64,000 nucleotides of DNA from Winogradskyella pacifica. Its GTDB lineage: Bacteria > Bacteroidota > Bacteroidia > Flavobacteriales > Flavobacteriaceae. Below are positions 26,471 through 36,455 of this stretch, in pieces. The stretch covers positions 124,001 to 188,000 of the forward strand of contig NZ_JABFDI010000002.1 of assembly GCF_013403915.1 (NCBI RefSeq), read 5' to 3'. The translations under genes and the position numbers were made by a program. The notes beneath the pieces are model-generated. The model worked only from the letters and a program-made list of their open reading frames with translations, did no database searches and was not told the origin of the DNA. How positions within the stretch are numbered: position 1 is the stretch's first letter; every line of letters begins with the position of its first letter.

Positions 26471-29400
26471 ATGAAAACAAAAATTAGTCTATTGTTGATG
26501 TTGTTTATTTCAGTCTGTTCTTTTGCTCAGCAGATTGAAATTAATGGAATTGTAACAAGTGAAAGTGACGGGATGCCTTTGCCAGGTGCTAGTGTCATAA
26601 TTAAAGGAACGAGCAGAGGAACTACAACTGATTTTGATGGTAGATACATAATTAAGGCAGATGCTGGAGAACAAATTGAATTCAGTTATATCGGTTTTGT
26701 TCCACAGCTCATTACTGTAGGTGGTCAAACACAAATAAATATTACGCTACAAGATGATGTGGCATCTCTAAACGAGGTTGTTGTTGTCGGTTATGGTACT
26801 CAGAAAAAAGCGGATTTAACAGGTGCTATTTCTACTGTAAAATCGGAAGATATTGCTAAAACACCTAGTGGTAATATTATGCAGTCCATACAAGGAAAAG
26901 TGGCAGGTGTGCAGGTTGTAAGTAGTGGTTCGCCTGGTGGTTCACCAACGGTTAGAATTAGAGGTGTGAACTCTTACAAAGGGGGAGCAACTCCTTTATA
27001 TGTCGTTGATGGTATGTTTTATGATACTATTGATTTCTTAGATAGTAATCAAATTGAAACAATTTCGGTTTTAAAAGATGCCTCTTCAATTTCTATTTTT
27101 GGTCAAGCCGGTGTTAATGGTGTAATCATCATAGAAACAAAGAACGGAAGAACGGAGCAAAAGCCAGTTTTTACTTATAATGGATACTCTGGTTACCAAA
27201 ATGCTCAGAATGTTGTTAAAATGGCAAACGCAGAGCAATTTGTAACTATGGCTTATGAGTCAAATTCTCAACCAGATATTGATTTTGTTAATAACGCAAT
27301 ACAACGTTTTGGACGTAGCAGAGTGAATCCTAATATTCCAGATGTTAATACTGATTGGTATAAAGAGATTTTGCGCGTTGCGCCAATTTCAAGTCATGGT
27401 ATTGGTGTTACTGGTGGTTCCGAAAAAACATCTTATAGTGTTAATGCTAACTATTTTTCTCAAGAAGGTATTTTAGATATGGAAAACGAATATGAGCGTT
27501 TCAACATTCAATCTAACCTTACGATAGAGTTATCTGACCGTTTAAAAATTGGAACTAATGCTATTTTTAGTAATGCAACGCAATATAATCCTGAAAATGG
27601 AGCATGGTTTCAAGCGTATTCTGCAGTGCCAATTTTACCGATTTATGATTACGCAAATACACAAGCAACTTCTACGCCGTATTCAGATGCAAGTCTATTA
27701 GGTTACCGTGGAACACAAAACCCGTTTCCTACTATGGAGTATAATAACAATCAGCTTAAGATTAGAAAAGTCTTAACAAGTATGTTTTTAGAGTATGAGT
27801 TGGTTCCAGAGAAATTAAAGTTTAAAACATCTTATAGCCATGACTATTCTACCATTTCAGAGAGAAATGTAAGATTACCTTATTTTATATCGTCACAATC
27901 ACAAAGGGCACAATCTTCTATTAGACGAGCAGAATTAAACTATTCTAAGCAAATATGGGATAATACATTAACTTACAATGATACTTTTGGAGATCATAGT
28001 TTAACGCTTCTTGCTGGTTCTTCATATAGAGATTATCAAGATAATTCTTTTGAAGCTACAGGGAATGAAATACAAGGAATTGACTTAGAAAGCTCATGGT
28101 ACTTAAACTTTGCAAATCCAACGACATTTAATGATCAAGTTAAAGAGTCCGGTGATCGCGAGTATTCAATAGCCTTTTTTAGTCGGTTAGAGTATAGTTT
28201 CAAGGATAGGTATTTGCTTAATGCAACTATAAGACGTGAAGGTGATGGAAGATTTCCTAGAGAAATTTGGGTGACTACACCAGCTGTAGGTTTAGGATGG
28301 GTAGTTTCAGAAGAGAACTTCATGAAAGATAATAATACAATTAATTTTTTCAAGTTACGTGCAGGTTGGGGACAATTGGCTAATGGATTCTTAGGCGGAA
28401 GTGCAGGTACAAGAACCGTATCTACAACAACAGCAGATATAGGTGATACTCAAACGAATGGTATATTGACTACAAATACTTTTCAAAATTTAAAACGTGA
28501 GATTTTAGAAGAAACAAATTTCGGTATTAGTTCGCGTTTTTTTAACGATAAATTAAGTTTAGAGATCGATTATTACATCCGTGATACTAAAGATTTAGTG
28601 CTTCCAAAGGATATACCAATTACCGCTGAAGTTGTGGATACTAATATTGGCGAAATGCGAAATCAAGGTTTAGAAATTGCAGCCAACTGGAACCAACGTA
28701 TTAATGATGACTGGAGTTTCTCTGTTGGTGGAAATATAGCAACGCTTAAAAATGAAATAACTAGAATTGATAGTGAACAAGGTTATTTTGATACAGGTGA
28801 AGCTGAGTTTCGTCAGAGACTTATTGTTGGAGAGCCAGTAAATGCTTTCTATGGTTGGGAGGTAGCAGGTGTTTATCAAAATGCTGATCAAGTAGCAGCA
28901 GATCCAACGGCTCAGAATGAAGCTTCAGCAAACAGTAACCAACTTATACCAGGTGATTTTATTTATAAAGATCAAAATAATGATGGTATTATTGATGACA
29001 AAGATAGAGTGGTTTTAGGGTCGTATTTGCCGACATTTACTTATGGTGGAAATCTAAATGTCTCATATAAGAATTTCGATTTATCAGTAGCCGTCTCAGG
29101 ACAAACAGGAAATAAAATATTGAACCGTAAAAGAGGTGAAGTTATTTTTACTAATGACACAAATATAGATGCTGACTTTGCTATAAATAGATGGCATGGT
29201 GAAGGAACTACGAATTCATACCCTTCTTCTGAAGGAAGAAGAAAAGCATGGAACCAGAAAATGAGTAGCTTTTTTGTTGAAGATGGAGCGTATTTTAGAG
29301 TTCAAAATATTCAGTTGGCATACACTATACCTGCTAAAACTCTTGGTGAGAATATGCCAGAGATAAGATTTACATGTACAGCAGAGCGCCCTATAACTGT

Positions 29401-29503
29401 ATTTAATTATAATGGGTTTAACCCAGAAGTTAGTGATGGTATTGATCGCGAAACTTATGCAGTGCCTGCAGTGTATACATTTGGTGTAAATATTAAAATT
29501 TAA
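26471..29503 (+). CDS. SusC/RagA-family TonB-linked outer membrane transporter
   Basis: A 1010-residue outer membrane porin that imports oligosaccharides with energy from TonB, working with the SusD lipoprotein lid. Residues 1-19 are a signal peptide ending CSFAQ. A carboxypeptidase-D regulatory-like domain follows (GIVTSESDGMPLPGASV, about 22-105), then a TonB-box-like stretch (EVVVVGYGTQKKADLTGA, about 109-126) and the plug domain (VRIRGVNSYKGGATPLYVVD). The rest is the 22-strand barrel, ending with aromatic-rich strands. No STN signal-transduction domain is present, so it is not a FecA-type anti-sigma sensor. SusD begins 11 bp after the stop. First gene of the PUL operon. Confidence 0.96.
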   Translation: MKTKISLLLMLFISVCSFAQQIEINGIVTSESDGMPLPGASVIIKGTSRGTTTDFDGRYIIKADAGEQIEFSYIGFVPQLITVGGQTQINITLQDDVASLNEVVVVGYGTQKKADLTGAISTVKSEDIAKTPSGNIMQSIQGKVAGVQVVSSGSPGGSPTVRIRGVNSYKGGATPLYVVDGMFYDTIDFLDSNQIETISVLKDASSISIFGQAGVNGVIIIETKNGRTEQKPVFTYNGYSGYQNAQNVVKMANAEQFVTMAYESNSQPDIDFVNNAIQRFGRSRVNPNIPDVNTDWYKEILRVAPISSHGIGVTGGSEKTSYSVNANYFSQEGILDMENEYERFNIQSNLTIELSDRLKIGTNAIFSNATQYNPENGAWFQAYSAVPILPIYDYANTQATSTPYSDASLLGYRGTQNPFPTMEYNNNQLKIRKVLTSMFLEYELVPEKLKFKTSYSHDYSTISERNVRLPYFISSQSQRAQSSIRRAELNYSKQIWDNTLTYNDTFGDHSLTLLAGSSYRDYQDNSFEATGNEIQGIDLESSWYLNFANPTTFNDQVKESGDREYSIAFFSRLEYSFKDRYLLNATIRREGDGRFPREIWVTTPAVGLGWVVSEENFMKDNNTINFFKLRAGWGQLANGFLGGSAGTRTVSTTTADIGDTQTNGILTTNTFQNLKREILEETNFGISSRFFNDKLSLEIDYYIRDTKDLVLPKDIPITAEVVDTNIGEMRNQGLEIAANWNQRINDDWSFSVGGNIATLKNEITRIDSEQGYFDTGEAEFRQRLIVGEPVNAFYGWEVAGVYQNADQVAADPTAQNEASANSNQLIPGDFIYKDQNNDGIIDDKDRVVLGSYLPTFTYGGNLNVSYKNFDLSVAVSGQTGNKILNRKRGEVIFTNDTNIDADFAINRWHGEGTTNSYPSSEGRRKAWNQKMSSFFVEDGAYFRVQNIQLAYTIPAKTLGENMPEIRFTCTAERPITVFNYNGFNPEVSDGIDRETYAVPAVYTFGVNIKI

Positions 29504-29514
29504 AAAAAGCTATT

Positions 29515-31053
29515 ATGAAAAATATAAGTCAAATAATAAAACAGCTAACACTGATGTTGGCAATTTGTGCGGTGGTTTTCTCTTGTACAGATAAATTAGA
29601 AGAGAATGATGGTCAGCTCGCTGCAGATGATCTCGATTTTACCAATTCTGATGATATGATTTTACCGCTTATCGGTTCGTATTCAGCAGTATATTCTAGA
29701 GGTTGGGAAGATCCTTTACTTATTGGTGTTAGGGGAGATGATGTTAATGCAGGTGGCTTAGGAGATCAACCTCAGTTTGCAGATACAGATCTTTTTATCT
29801 ACGATAATGGGTTTTGGATGTACAACCAAATCTGGGAGAATTTTTATGGTGATATCGTAAAAATTGTAAGTTCTCGCGAAACCATTCAATCATATAAAGA
29901 TTTTGCAATAGAAGATGAAGATTTAGATAAAGCAGATCAATACATGGCAGAATGTAAAGTGTTAAGTGGTTTTACACATTTTCAGATGTCAAGACTTTGG
30001 GGAGATATTTTTATAATAGGAACTTCAGATATTACAGCTGAGCTAGATAAGGGTGTTAAAACAAAAGCTGAAGTTATGCAATACATCTCAGATTTAATGG
30101 ATGAAGCTATTCCGTTTTTGCCAGATGCTAGACCTAATGAAAGACAAGATGTTTCTGGAGGTGTTACTAAATATACAGCTTTGGCTATAAAAGCCTTAGC
30201 GAATTTAGAATTAGAGAATTATCAAGCAGTAGCGGATGTTACGGGTGAAATAATTAATTCTAGTAAATTTAATCTTTATCCAGATTTTTATGATCTGTTT
30301 AAGAAAGAAGGAGAGCGCAGTAATGAAAATTTATTTGAGTTGCAATTTTCAGATTACGGTACCGAATCTGGTGCAGAAAATTCTCATGAATATGGCCCGT
30401 TTGGTCCTTCTAATTGGACTCCAGTTGTAGCGGGTGCATCTGAAGGCTGGGGTTTTTACGAGCCAAGTTTAAAGTTTATTAAATTTATGCTAGACAGAGG
30501 TGAAACGACGAGATTAATTACAAGTGTTAATTTTACACCTCGTGGTATAGCTGAAATTACATCAGATCCTGCTTATGCTACCTTACCGAGTTTTGTTTCT
30601 AACGTTACACCAGATGGTGATATTTTTAATGACTATTCTAGAGCTAAGTTTGCAAGTGGTAAACATTACTTACCTTCTATTGATTTAACTCCAGGAAGAA
30701 CAAGATATGGTTCTGGAAAAAACCTCATTGTTATCAGATATGCAGAAATATTACTTATGTATGCTGAAGCTTTAACTCAAGGTGCAAGCGGATCTGCTGG
30801 TTCTGCGGATCAAGCTGTTAATGTAGTAAGAGCAAGAGTTGGATTGCCTGCACTTTCAGGTGTAACAACAGATGACGTTATGGATGAAAAATTTGCAGAG
30901 CTTGCTATGGAATGGGGAGTACGCTATTTTGATATGATTCGATTGAATAAATATGAAGAGTTAAGCTACGAAGGACGGACATTTACAGCTGAAGACGAGC
31001 TTTTACCATATCCGCAAGCGCAATTGGATTTATTACCACTTGATAACAACTAA
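29515..31053 (+). CDS. SusD/RagB-family glycan-binding lipoprotein
   Basis: A 512-residue outer membrane lipoprotein that closes the SusC barrel and binds the glycan. The lipobox is VVFSC with CTDKLEEND after it, acidic residues consistent with surface export. TPR-like helices characteristic of SusD are visible, including DKADQYMAECKVLSGFTHFQ, TKYTALAIKALANLEL, and the C-terminal signature KNLIVIRYAEILLMYAEAL followed by NVVRARVGLPAL and the RYFDMIRLN segment. It lies 11 bp after susC and 11 bp before the LamG lipoprotein, so the three form one tight cassette. Ligand is not readable from sequence; context suggests a beta-glucan. Confidence 0.95.
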   Translation: MKNISQIIKQLTLMLAICAVVFSCTDKLEENDGQLAADDLDFTNSDDMILPLIGSYSAVYSRGWEDPLLIGVRGDDVNAGGLGDQPQFADTDLFIYDNGFWMYNQIWENFYGDIVKIVSSRETIQSYKDFAIEDEDLDKADQYMAECKVLSGFTHFQMSRLWGDIFIIGTSDITAELDKGVKTKAEVMQYISDLMDEAIPFLPDARPNERQDVSGGVTKYTALAIKALANLELENYQAVADVTGEIINSSKFNLYPDFYDLFKKEGERSNENLFELQFSDYGTESGAENSHEYGPFGPSNWTPVVAGASEGWGFYEPSLKFIKFMLDRGETTRLITSVNFTPRGIAEITSDPAYATLPSFVSNVTPDGDIFNDYSRAKFASGKHYLPSIDLTPGRTRYGSGKNLIVIRYAEILLMYAEALTQGASGSAGSADQAVNVVRARVGLPALSGVTTDDVMDEKFAELAMEWGVRYFDMIRLNKYEELSYEGRTFTAEDELLPYPQAQLDLLPLDNN

Positions 31054-31064
31054 AAAATTAGAAA

Positions 31065-32777
31065 ATGAAGAATATTAATAAATATATAGTAGCAATTACT
31101 GCATTGCTGATGATGGTGTCTTGTTATGACGGCATAGATCCAATCACAGAAGTAGATTCAGGGCCAGACGCAGGTGCTCCTGTTGTAACAATTAATTATC
31201 CTACAGAAGGTGCTGTAATTACTGGTTTAGAACTGATTGTGCCAATTAATATTAAATTCAAAGTTGAAGATGATATTGAGGTTAGTTCAATTGTTGTCAA
31301 TTTGGATGGAGTAGAAATAGCAACTTTCGATACGTTTTTAGATTATAGAATTGTTAATGAAGAATACATTTACGATAGCCTATCTAGTGGAGAGCATGTT
31401 TTAACAGTTACAGGTACGGATTTAGCAGGAAATACAACTACTGCTACAGTAAATTTTTCGAAAGCTCCTCCATACGAAGCTATGTTTTCTGGAGAGGTGT
31501 TTTACATGCCGTTTGATAACACTTATACCGAATTGTTATCTATAACAGATGCGACTGAAGTTGGCACACCTGAATTTGCTGATAGTGCGTTTGCAGGCAC
31601 TAATGCCTACATAGCAAGTAATGAATCTTACTTAACATTTCCAATAGAAGGTATGTTTGAGAGTAATATGAGTGGTGCGTTTTGGTATAAAGTTAATGGA
31701 GATCCAGATAGATCAGGTATTTTAACTGTTGGAAATGATATTCCAGAAAATAGAAACCAAGGTTTTAGATTACTAAGAGAAGGTACTGCTACAGAACAAC
31801 GTATTAAGTTAAATATAGGAACTGGTGATGCAGATAATTGGAATGATGGTGGAGTTATTGATGTAACTGCTCAAGAGTGGGTTCACATTGCTTTTACAAT
31901 TTCGCCAACAGAAACAGTAATTTACCTTGATGGTTTGCCTGTAAATACAGTAACACCAAATGGTCCTATAGATTGGACAGGGACTACCGACATTACAATC
32001 GGTGCAGGTGGAGAAACGTTTAGTTATTGGGGACATGAATCTGATGATAGTATTATGGATGAACTTCGTTTATTCAATACAACGTTATCTCAAGATGAAA
32101 TTCAAAATATGATTAACGTAACTAATCCATACGAGCCAACTTACGATGGTGAAACATTTTATATGCCTTTCAACGGATTTAATACTGAATTTGTAAGCTT
32201 AAATGAGCCTACAATGGTAGGAGCAACTGAGTTTTTAGGTGAAGGTTATGAAGGAGGAAATGCTTTTAAAGGCGCTACAGATTCATACCTAACATTCCCT
32301 ATAGACGGATTGTTTGGTGATGATGCTTTTAGTGCTGCATTTTGGTACAAAGTTGATGGAACACCAGATCGTTCGGGGATATTAGTTGTCGGAAATGACA
32401 CACCAGAAAATAGAAACCAAGGCTTCAGGTTATTTAGAGAAGGTAATGCAACGGAACAACGTATTAAAGTAAACGTTGGTGTTGGTGATGGAGAAAGCTG
32501 GAACGATGGAGGTGTAATAGATGTAACAGCTGGAGAATGGGTACATGTTGCATTAACAGTTTCTGCTACTGAAAGCAAAATCTATTTTAATGGAGTTGAA
32601 CAATTGTCTTCCGCTTTAAGTTCTAGTATCGATTGGACTGGTTGTTCAGAAATAACAATTGGTGCAGGAGGAGAAACATTTAGTTACTGGGATCACTTAT
32701 CAGATTTGAGTGCTATCGATGAATTAAGGTTGTTTAATAAGGCTTTAACACAAGCTGAGATAGAGGGTATGCAGTAA
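31065..32777 (+). CDS. Tandem-LamG surface lipoprotein (putative surface glycan-binding protein)
   Basis: A 570-residue lipoprotein (lipobox MVSC, Cys at about residue 20) in the third position of a SusCD cassette, where surface glycan-binding proteins usually lie. Residues about 45-130 form an Ig-like domain (SSGEHVLTVTGTDLAGNTTT). Two LamG/concanavalin-A-like jelly rolls follow, about 140-345 and 355-570. They are close copies: both contain RSGIL, VGND, PENRNQGFRL, ATEQRIK, WNDGGVIDVTA and ITIGAGGETFSYW. This points to a recent internal duplication that doubles the binding site. No catalytic residues of GH16 type (EXDXXE) are seen, so binding rather than cleavage is inferred. Confidence 0.85.
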   Translation: MKNINKYIVAITALLMMVSCYDGIDPITEVDSGPDAGAPVVTINYPTEGAVITGLELIVPINIKFKVEDDIEVSSIVVNLDGVEIATFDTFLDYRIVNEEYIYDSLSSGEHVLTVTGTDLAGNTTTATVNFSKAPPYEAMFSGEVFYMPFDNTYTELLSITDATEVGTPEFADSAFAGTNAYIASNESYLTFPIEGMFESNMSGAFWYKVNGDPDRSGILTVGNDIPENRNQGFRLLREGTATEQRIKLNIGTGDADNWNDGGVIDVTAQEWVHIAFTISPTETVIYLDGLPVNTVTPNGPIDWTGTTDITIGAGGETFSYWGHESDDSIMDELRLFNTTLSQDEIQNMINVTNPYEPTYDGETFYMPFNGFNTEFVSLNEPTMVGATEFLGEGYEGGNAFKGATDSYLTFPIDGLFGDDAFSAAFWYKVDGTPDRSGILVVGNDTPENRNQGFRLFREGNATEQRIKVNVGVGDGESWNDGGVIDVTAGEWVHVALTVSATESKIYFNGVEQLSSALSSSIDWTGCSEITIGAGGETFSYWDHLSDLSAIDELRLFNKALTQAEIEGMQ

Positions 32778-32885
32778 AAAGGATAATTCAATTGAGTTAG
32801 TCTAATAATTTTTTAATTATCACTTATTTATTTTTAGCGGCATTTTATTTTCTAAGATGCCGCTATATTCTTACTTAATTTTTAA

Positions 32886-34286
32886 ATGATGAACTTATAT
32901 AAAACACTTGTCACTGGTTGTTTATTGTGTCTTGTTGTTGGGTGTAAATCCAATGATAAAAAGAACGATGTAAGTAACATGGAAGTGAACCAAAATGAGA
33001 CTAGCCTAATAGTGGATTTACGTAATAATGGTCTTCTAGATACCATCCAAAAACAAACCATCAATTACTTTTGGGAAGGTGCAGAACCAAATTCTGGTTT
33101 AGCTAGAGAGCGTTTGCATATGGACGATGTTTATTCGGGTTCTCCGAAAAACACAGTAACTACAGGAGGAAGTGGATTTGGTGTAATGGCGATTTTAGTT
33201 GGGATAGAAAGAGGGTACATTAATAAAGATGAAGCCTTAGATAGATTTCTCAAAAATGTTGATTTTCTAGAGAAAGCAGACCGTTTTCATGGCGCTTGGC
33301 CGCACTGGTTAAATGGAGAGACAGGTGAAGTACTTGCTTTTAGTAAAAAAGATGATGGAGGAGATTTAGTAGAAACCGCATTTTTAATTCAAGGGTTATT
33401 AACCGTTGCAGAATATTTTGATGGTAACACAGAAAAAGAAAAGCAACTGGTTTCTAAGATCGATGAATTGTGGAGAAGTGTAGAATGGGATTGGTATACT
33501 AAAGGAGGTGAAGACGTTTTGTACTGGCATTGGTCACCAAAGCATGGCTGGGACATGAATTTCCCAGTAGGTGGTTATAACGAATGTTTAATAATGTATG
33601 TATTGGCTGCAGCCTCACCAACACATGCTATTACTAAATCGGTTTATGAAAAAGGTTGGGCTAAAAATGGTGCTATTGTTTCGGATAAAACCTTCTACGA
33701 TGAAGAGGTGATCTTAAACTATTATGAACACAATGATTATTTAACCGGACCATTATTTTGGGCACATTATTCCTATTTAGGTTTAAATCCAAAAGGCTTG
33801 TCTGATCAGTATGCCGATTATTGGAAATTAACTCAAAATCATGCTAAAATCCATTATAAATACGCTGTAGATAATCCAAAGAATTTTAAAGGTTATGGAG
33901 ATAGTCTTTGGGGATTTACATCGAGTTATTCGGTTAAAGGCTATTTTGGCCATAGTCCAGAAAATGATATTGGAGTGGTGTCGCCAACAGCAGCATTGTC
34001 ATCATTTCCATATACTCCACAAGAGAGTATGAATGTATTAGAAAATATTTATAAAAACCATGATAGTCTTGTTGGTAAATACGGCCCGTATGATGCTTTT
34101 AGTTTTGAGCATAAGTGGTCTACACCACGATATTTAGCTATCGACCAAGGCCCTATTCCTGTAATGATAGAGAATTATAGAACAGGTTTATTATGGAACT
34201 TATTTATGAAAAATAGAGATGTACAATCAGGTTTGGATAAACTTGGTTTTAATTATAAAAAGATTGATAAAGATGAGAATTTTTAG
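32886..34286 (+). CDS. GH144-like (glucoamylase-domain) lipoprotein, putative beta-1,2-glucanase
   Basis: A 466-residue lipoprotein (lipobox VVGC, then KSNDKKND). The whole mature part is the (alpha/alpha)6-barrel domain PF10091, called glucoamylase in older annotation, which contains CAZy family GH144. Conserved segments are FWEGAEPNSGLARERLH, TTGGSGFGVMAILVGIERGY, ADRFHGAWPHW, GGDLVETAFL, GPLFWAHYSYLGLNP, SPENDIGVVSPTAALSSFPYTP and QGPIPVMIENYRTGLLW. Known GH144 members are endo-beta-1,2-glucanases and a sophorose-releasing exo-enzyme, both from Bacteroidota. The second copy overlaps this gene's end by 14 bp. Family assignment is from motif memory; linkage is inferred from family and the neighbouring GH3 genes. 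Confidence 0.82.
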   Translation: MMNLYKTLVTGCLLCLVVGCKSNDKKNDVSNMEVNQNETSLIVDLRNNGLLDTIQKQTINYFWEGAEPNSGLARERLHMDDVYSGSPKNTVTTGGSGFGVMAILVGIERGYINKDEALDRFLKNVDFLEKADRFHGAWPHWLNGETGEVLAFSKKDDGGDLVETAFLIQGLLTVAEYFDGNTEKEKQLVSKIDELWRSVEWDWYTKGGEDVLYWHWSPKHGWDMNFPVGGYNECLIMYVLAAASPTHAITKSVYEKGWAKNGAIVSDKTFYDEEVILNYYEHNDYLTGPLFWAHYSYLGLNPKGLSDQYADYWKLTQNHAKIHYKYAVDNPKNFKGYGDSLWGFTSSYSVKGYFGHSPENDIGVVSPTAALSSFPYTPQESMNVLENIYKNHDSLVGKYGPYDAFSFEHKWSTPRYLAIDQGPIPVMIENYRTGLLWNLFMKNRDVQSGLDKLGFNYKKIDKDENF

Positions 34287-35631
34287 TTTAGTATTAATCG
34301 GCTTAATGTGTTTTAGTTGTGGTTCGGATGATGGGCCTGGTTACCAAGAGCCTTATAATCCAAATGATGATGATCCGGTTGTTGAAACCTTGACGGATGA
34401 AGAATTAATGGATTTAACACAAGAAACAACCTTCAAATATTTTTGGGATTATGCTGATGCTAACTCTGGTGCGGCAAGAGAACGCTACCATCCTAATGAT
34501 CCTACAAATAGTGAAAATATAGTAACCACTGGTGGCAGCGGATTTGGGTTAATGGCCATTTTGGTAGGCATAGAACGTGGATATATTTCAAGAGCTGAAG
34601 GCTTTAATAGATTAAATCAAATTGTAGACTTTTTTGAAGGTGCAGATCGTTTTCATGGAGCTTGGTCACATTGGATAAATGGAACTAACGGAAGCGCAAT
34701 TGCATTTAGTACAGAAGATAATGGTGGAGATTTAGTTGAAACTGCTTTGTTAGCTCAAGGTCTCATTTGTGTTAAAGAATATTTTAAAAATGGCTCTGCT
34801 GATGAAGCGGCTTTAGCAACTCAGGCAGATGAATTATGGAAAGGTATAGAATGGAATTGGTACACGCAAAATCAAAATGCCTTGTATTGGCATTGGAGTC
34901 CTAATAATGGCTTTTCAATAAACTTAGAACTCAAAGGTTATAATGAAACGCTAATAGCGTTTATTTTAGGTGCAGCTTCGCCGGACTTCCCTATTCCGGC
35001 AGAAGTGTACCATCAAGGTTGGGCAAATAATGGAAGCATAGTGTCTTCTTCAAGCCAATATGGTATTCCGTTAATACTAGATCACGCAGGTTCGGGTACT
35101 GGTCCATTGTTTTGGGCACACTATTCGTTCTTAGGCTTAAACCCTACAAACCTTTCAGATCAGTATGCTAATTATTGGGATCTAAATGTAAACCATACAA
35201 ATATCAATTATCAACACAGTGTTATCAATCCAAATAATTTCGTAGGTTATGGTGAAGATTGTTGGGGTTTAACAGCAAGTTATAGTCGAAATTCAGATGG
35301 TTCCACAGGGTATTCAGCACATAGTCCCGAAAATGATTTAGGTGTTATTTCACCAACAGCTGCAATCAGTTCTATTCCATATACTCCAGAGAAATCATTA
35401 GCAGCAATGCATTATTTCTATAGTAAAAAGGACATTTTAATGGGGCCTGCAGGATTTTATGATGCCTTTAGTCCACATTATAACGATTGGGTAACCGAAC
35501 GTTATTTAGCAATAGACCAAGGACCAGAAATTATTATGATCGAAAATTATAGATCTGGTTTACTGTGGAATCTTTTTATGCAGAATGAAGATATTCACAA
35601 CGGCTTGGATGCTTTAGGCTTTAACTATTAA
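34273..35631 (+). CDS. Second GH144-like lipoprotein, putative beta-1,2-glucan hydrolase
   Basis: Paralog of the preceding gene, 452 residues with start at ATG 34273, which lies inside the 3' end of its neighbour (14-bp overlap). An upstream in-frame ATG at 34219 would place residues before the signal peptide and is rejected. MRIFSLVLIGLMCFSC is a lipoprotein signal and is followed by GSDDG, the acidic motif that sends flavobacterial lipoproteins to the surface. The domain shares TTGGSGFGLMAILVGIERGY, ADRFHGAWSHW, GGDLVETALL, GPLFWAHYSFLGLNP and SPTAAISSIPYTP with the first copy. The pair may divide endo and exo roles; sequence alone does not tell which. Confidence 0.82.
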   Translation: MRIFSLVLIGLMCFSCGSDDGPGYQEPYNPNDDDPVVETLTDEELMDLTQETTFKYFWDYADANSGAARERYHPNDPTNSENIVTTGGSGFGLMAILVGIERGYISRAEGFNRLNQIVDFFEGADRFHGAWSHWINGTNGSAIAFSTEDNGGDLVETALLAQGLICVKEYFKNGSADEAALATQADELWKGIEWNWYTQNQNALYWHWSPNNGFSINLELKGYNETLIAFILGAASPDFPIPAEVYHQGWANNGSIVSSSSQYGIPLILDHAGSGTGPLFWAHYSFLGLNPTNLSDQYANYWDLNVNHTNINYQHSVINPNNFVGYGEDCWGLTASYSRNSDGSTGYSAHSPENDLGVISPTAAISSIPYTPEKSLAAMHYFYSKKDILMGPAGFYDAFSPHYNDWVTERYLAIDQGPEIIMIENYRSGLLWNLFMQNEDIHNGLDALGFNY

Positions 35632-35650
35632 ATAATAAAAATAACTGAAT

Positions 35651-36451
35651 ATGAAATATCAATTATTAACCTTAATATTTAGTGTTATGGTCTTTAGTTC
35701 AGGTGCTGTAAATGCGCAGCAAAATGAATCTTCAAAAGAATTATTTTCATATGAAAATCATATTGTAGATGGAGACACGCTTAATTACAGAATGCTTTTA
35801 CCTAAGGATTTTGATGAATCTAAAACGTATCCATTAGTACTAATGCTTCATGGAGCAGGTGAACGTGGAAATGATAATAAAAAGCAACTCGCTCATGGTA
35901 GCAAGTTATTTTTAAATGAAACGATACGAGATTCGTTTCCTGCAATTGTGATTTTTCCTCAATGTCCCCGAAATGATTATTGGTCTAAATTAGAAGCAGA
36001 TCGTTCAACAAAACCAATCACATTCAAGTATAAATATAATGAGGCACCAACTACTGCAATGGCGTTAGTGATGGATTTAATGGACGAGATGGTTGCAAAA
36101 TCTTACATAAAAACAGATCAGATATATGCTATGGGATTATCTATGGGCGGCATGGGAACTTTTGAAATTATCTACCGCAAATCTGAAATGTTTGCTGCAG
36201 CTATCCCAATTTGTGGAGGTGGAGATCCAACTTCAGTAACGGAATATGCTAAAACAATCCCTTTATGGATATTACACGGAGCAAAAGATGATGTGGTGGA
36301 TCCTAAACTATCTTTAAACATGACTTCTGCAATAATAAGTGCAGGAGGCTTTCCTAAATTGACTTTATACGATTTTGCAAACCACAACAGCTGGGATCCA
36401 GCTTTTGCAGAACCTGAATTATTAACATGGCTTTTTTCAAAAATAAAATAA
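35651..36451 (+). CDS. Secreted alpha/beta hydrolase (esterase/PHB-depolymerase-like)
   Basis: A 266-residue protein with a signal peptide (cleavage likely after NAQ, residue 24). The alpha/beta hydrolase core shows MLHGAGERGNDNKKQL for the oxyanion region, the nucleophile elbow GLSMGGMGT with Ser164, an acid in GAKDDVVDP, and a histidine in the NHNSWDP segment. Family members are esterases often called phospholipase/carboxylesterase or CE1-like and occur widely in PULs. It lies 19 bp after the second GH144 gene and 4 bp before GH3, so it is co-transcribed. It probably removes an acyl group from the glycan; which one is not known. Confidence 0.82.
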   Translation: MKYQLLTLIFSVMVFSSGAVNAQQNESSKELFSYENHIVDGDTLNYRMLLPKDFDESKTYPLVLMLHGAGERGNDNKKQLAHGSKLFLNETIRDSFPAIVIFPQCPRNDYWSKLEADRSTKPITFKYKYNEAPTTAMALVMDLMDEMVAKSYIKTDQIYAMGLSMGGMGTFEIIYRKSEMFAAAIPICGGGDPTSVTEYAKTIPLWILHGAKDDVVDPKLSLNMTSAIISAGGFPKLTLYDFANHNSWDPAFAEPELLTWLFSKIK

Positions 36452-36455
36452 CACA

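Noticed and set aside
34219-34272. Upstream start of the second GH144-like gene
   Set aside because: It would put 18 residues before a clear lipoprotein signal peptide.
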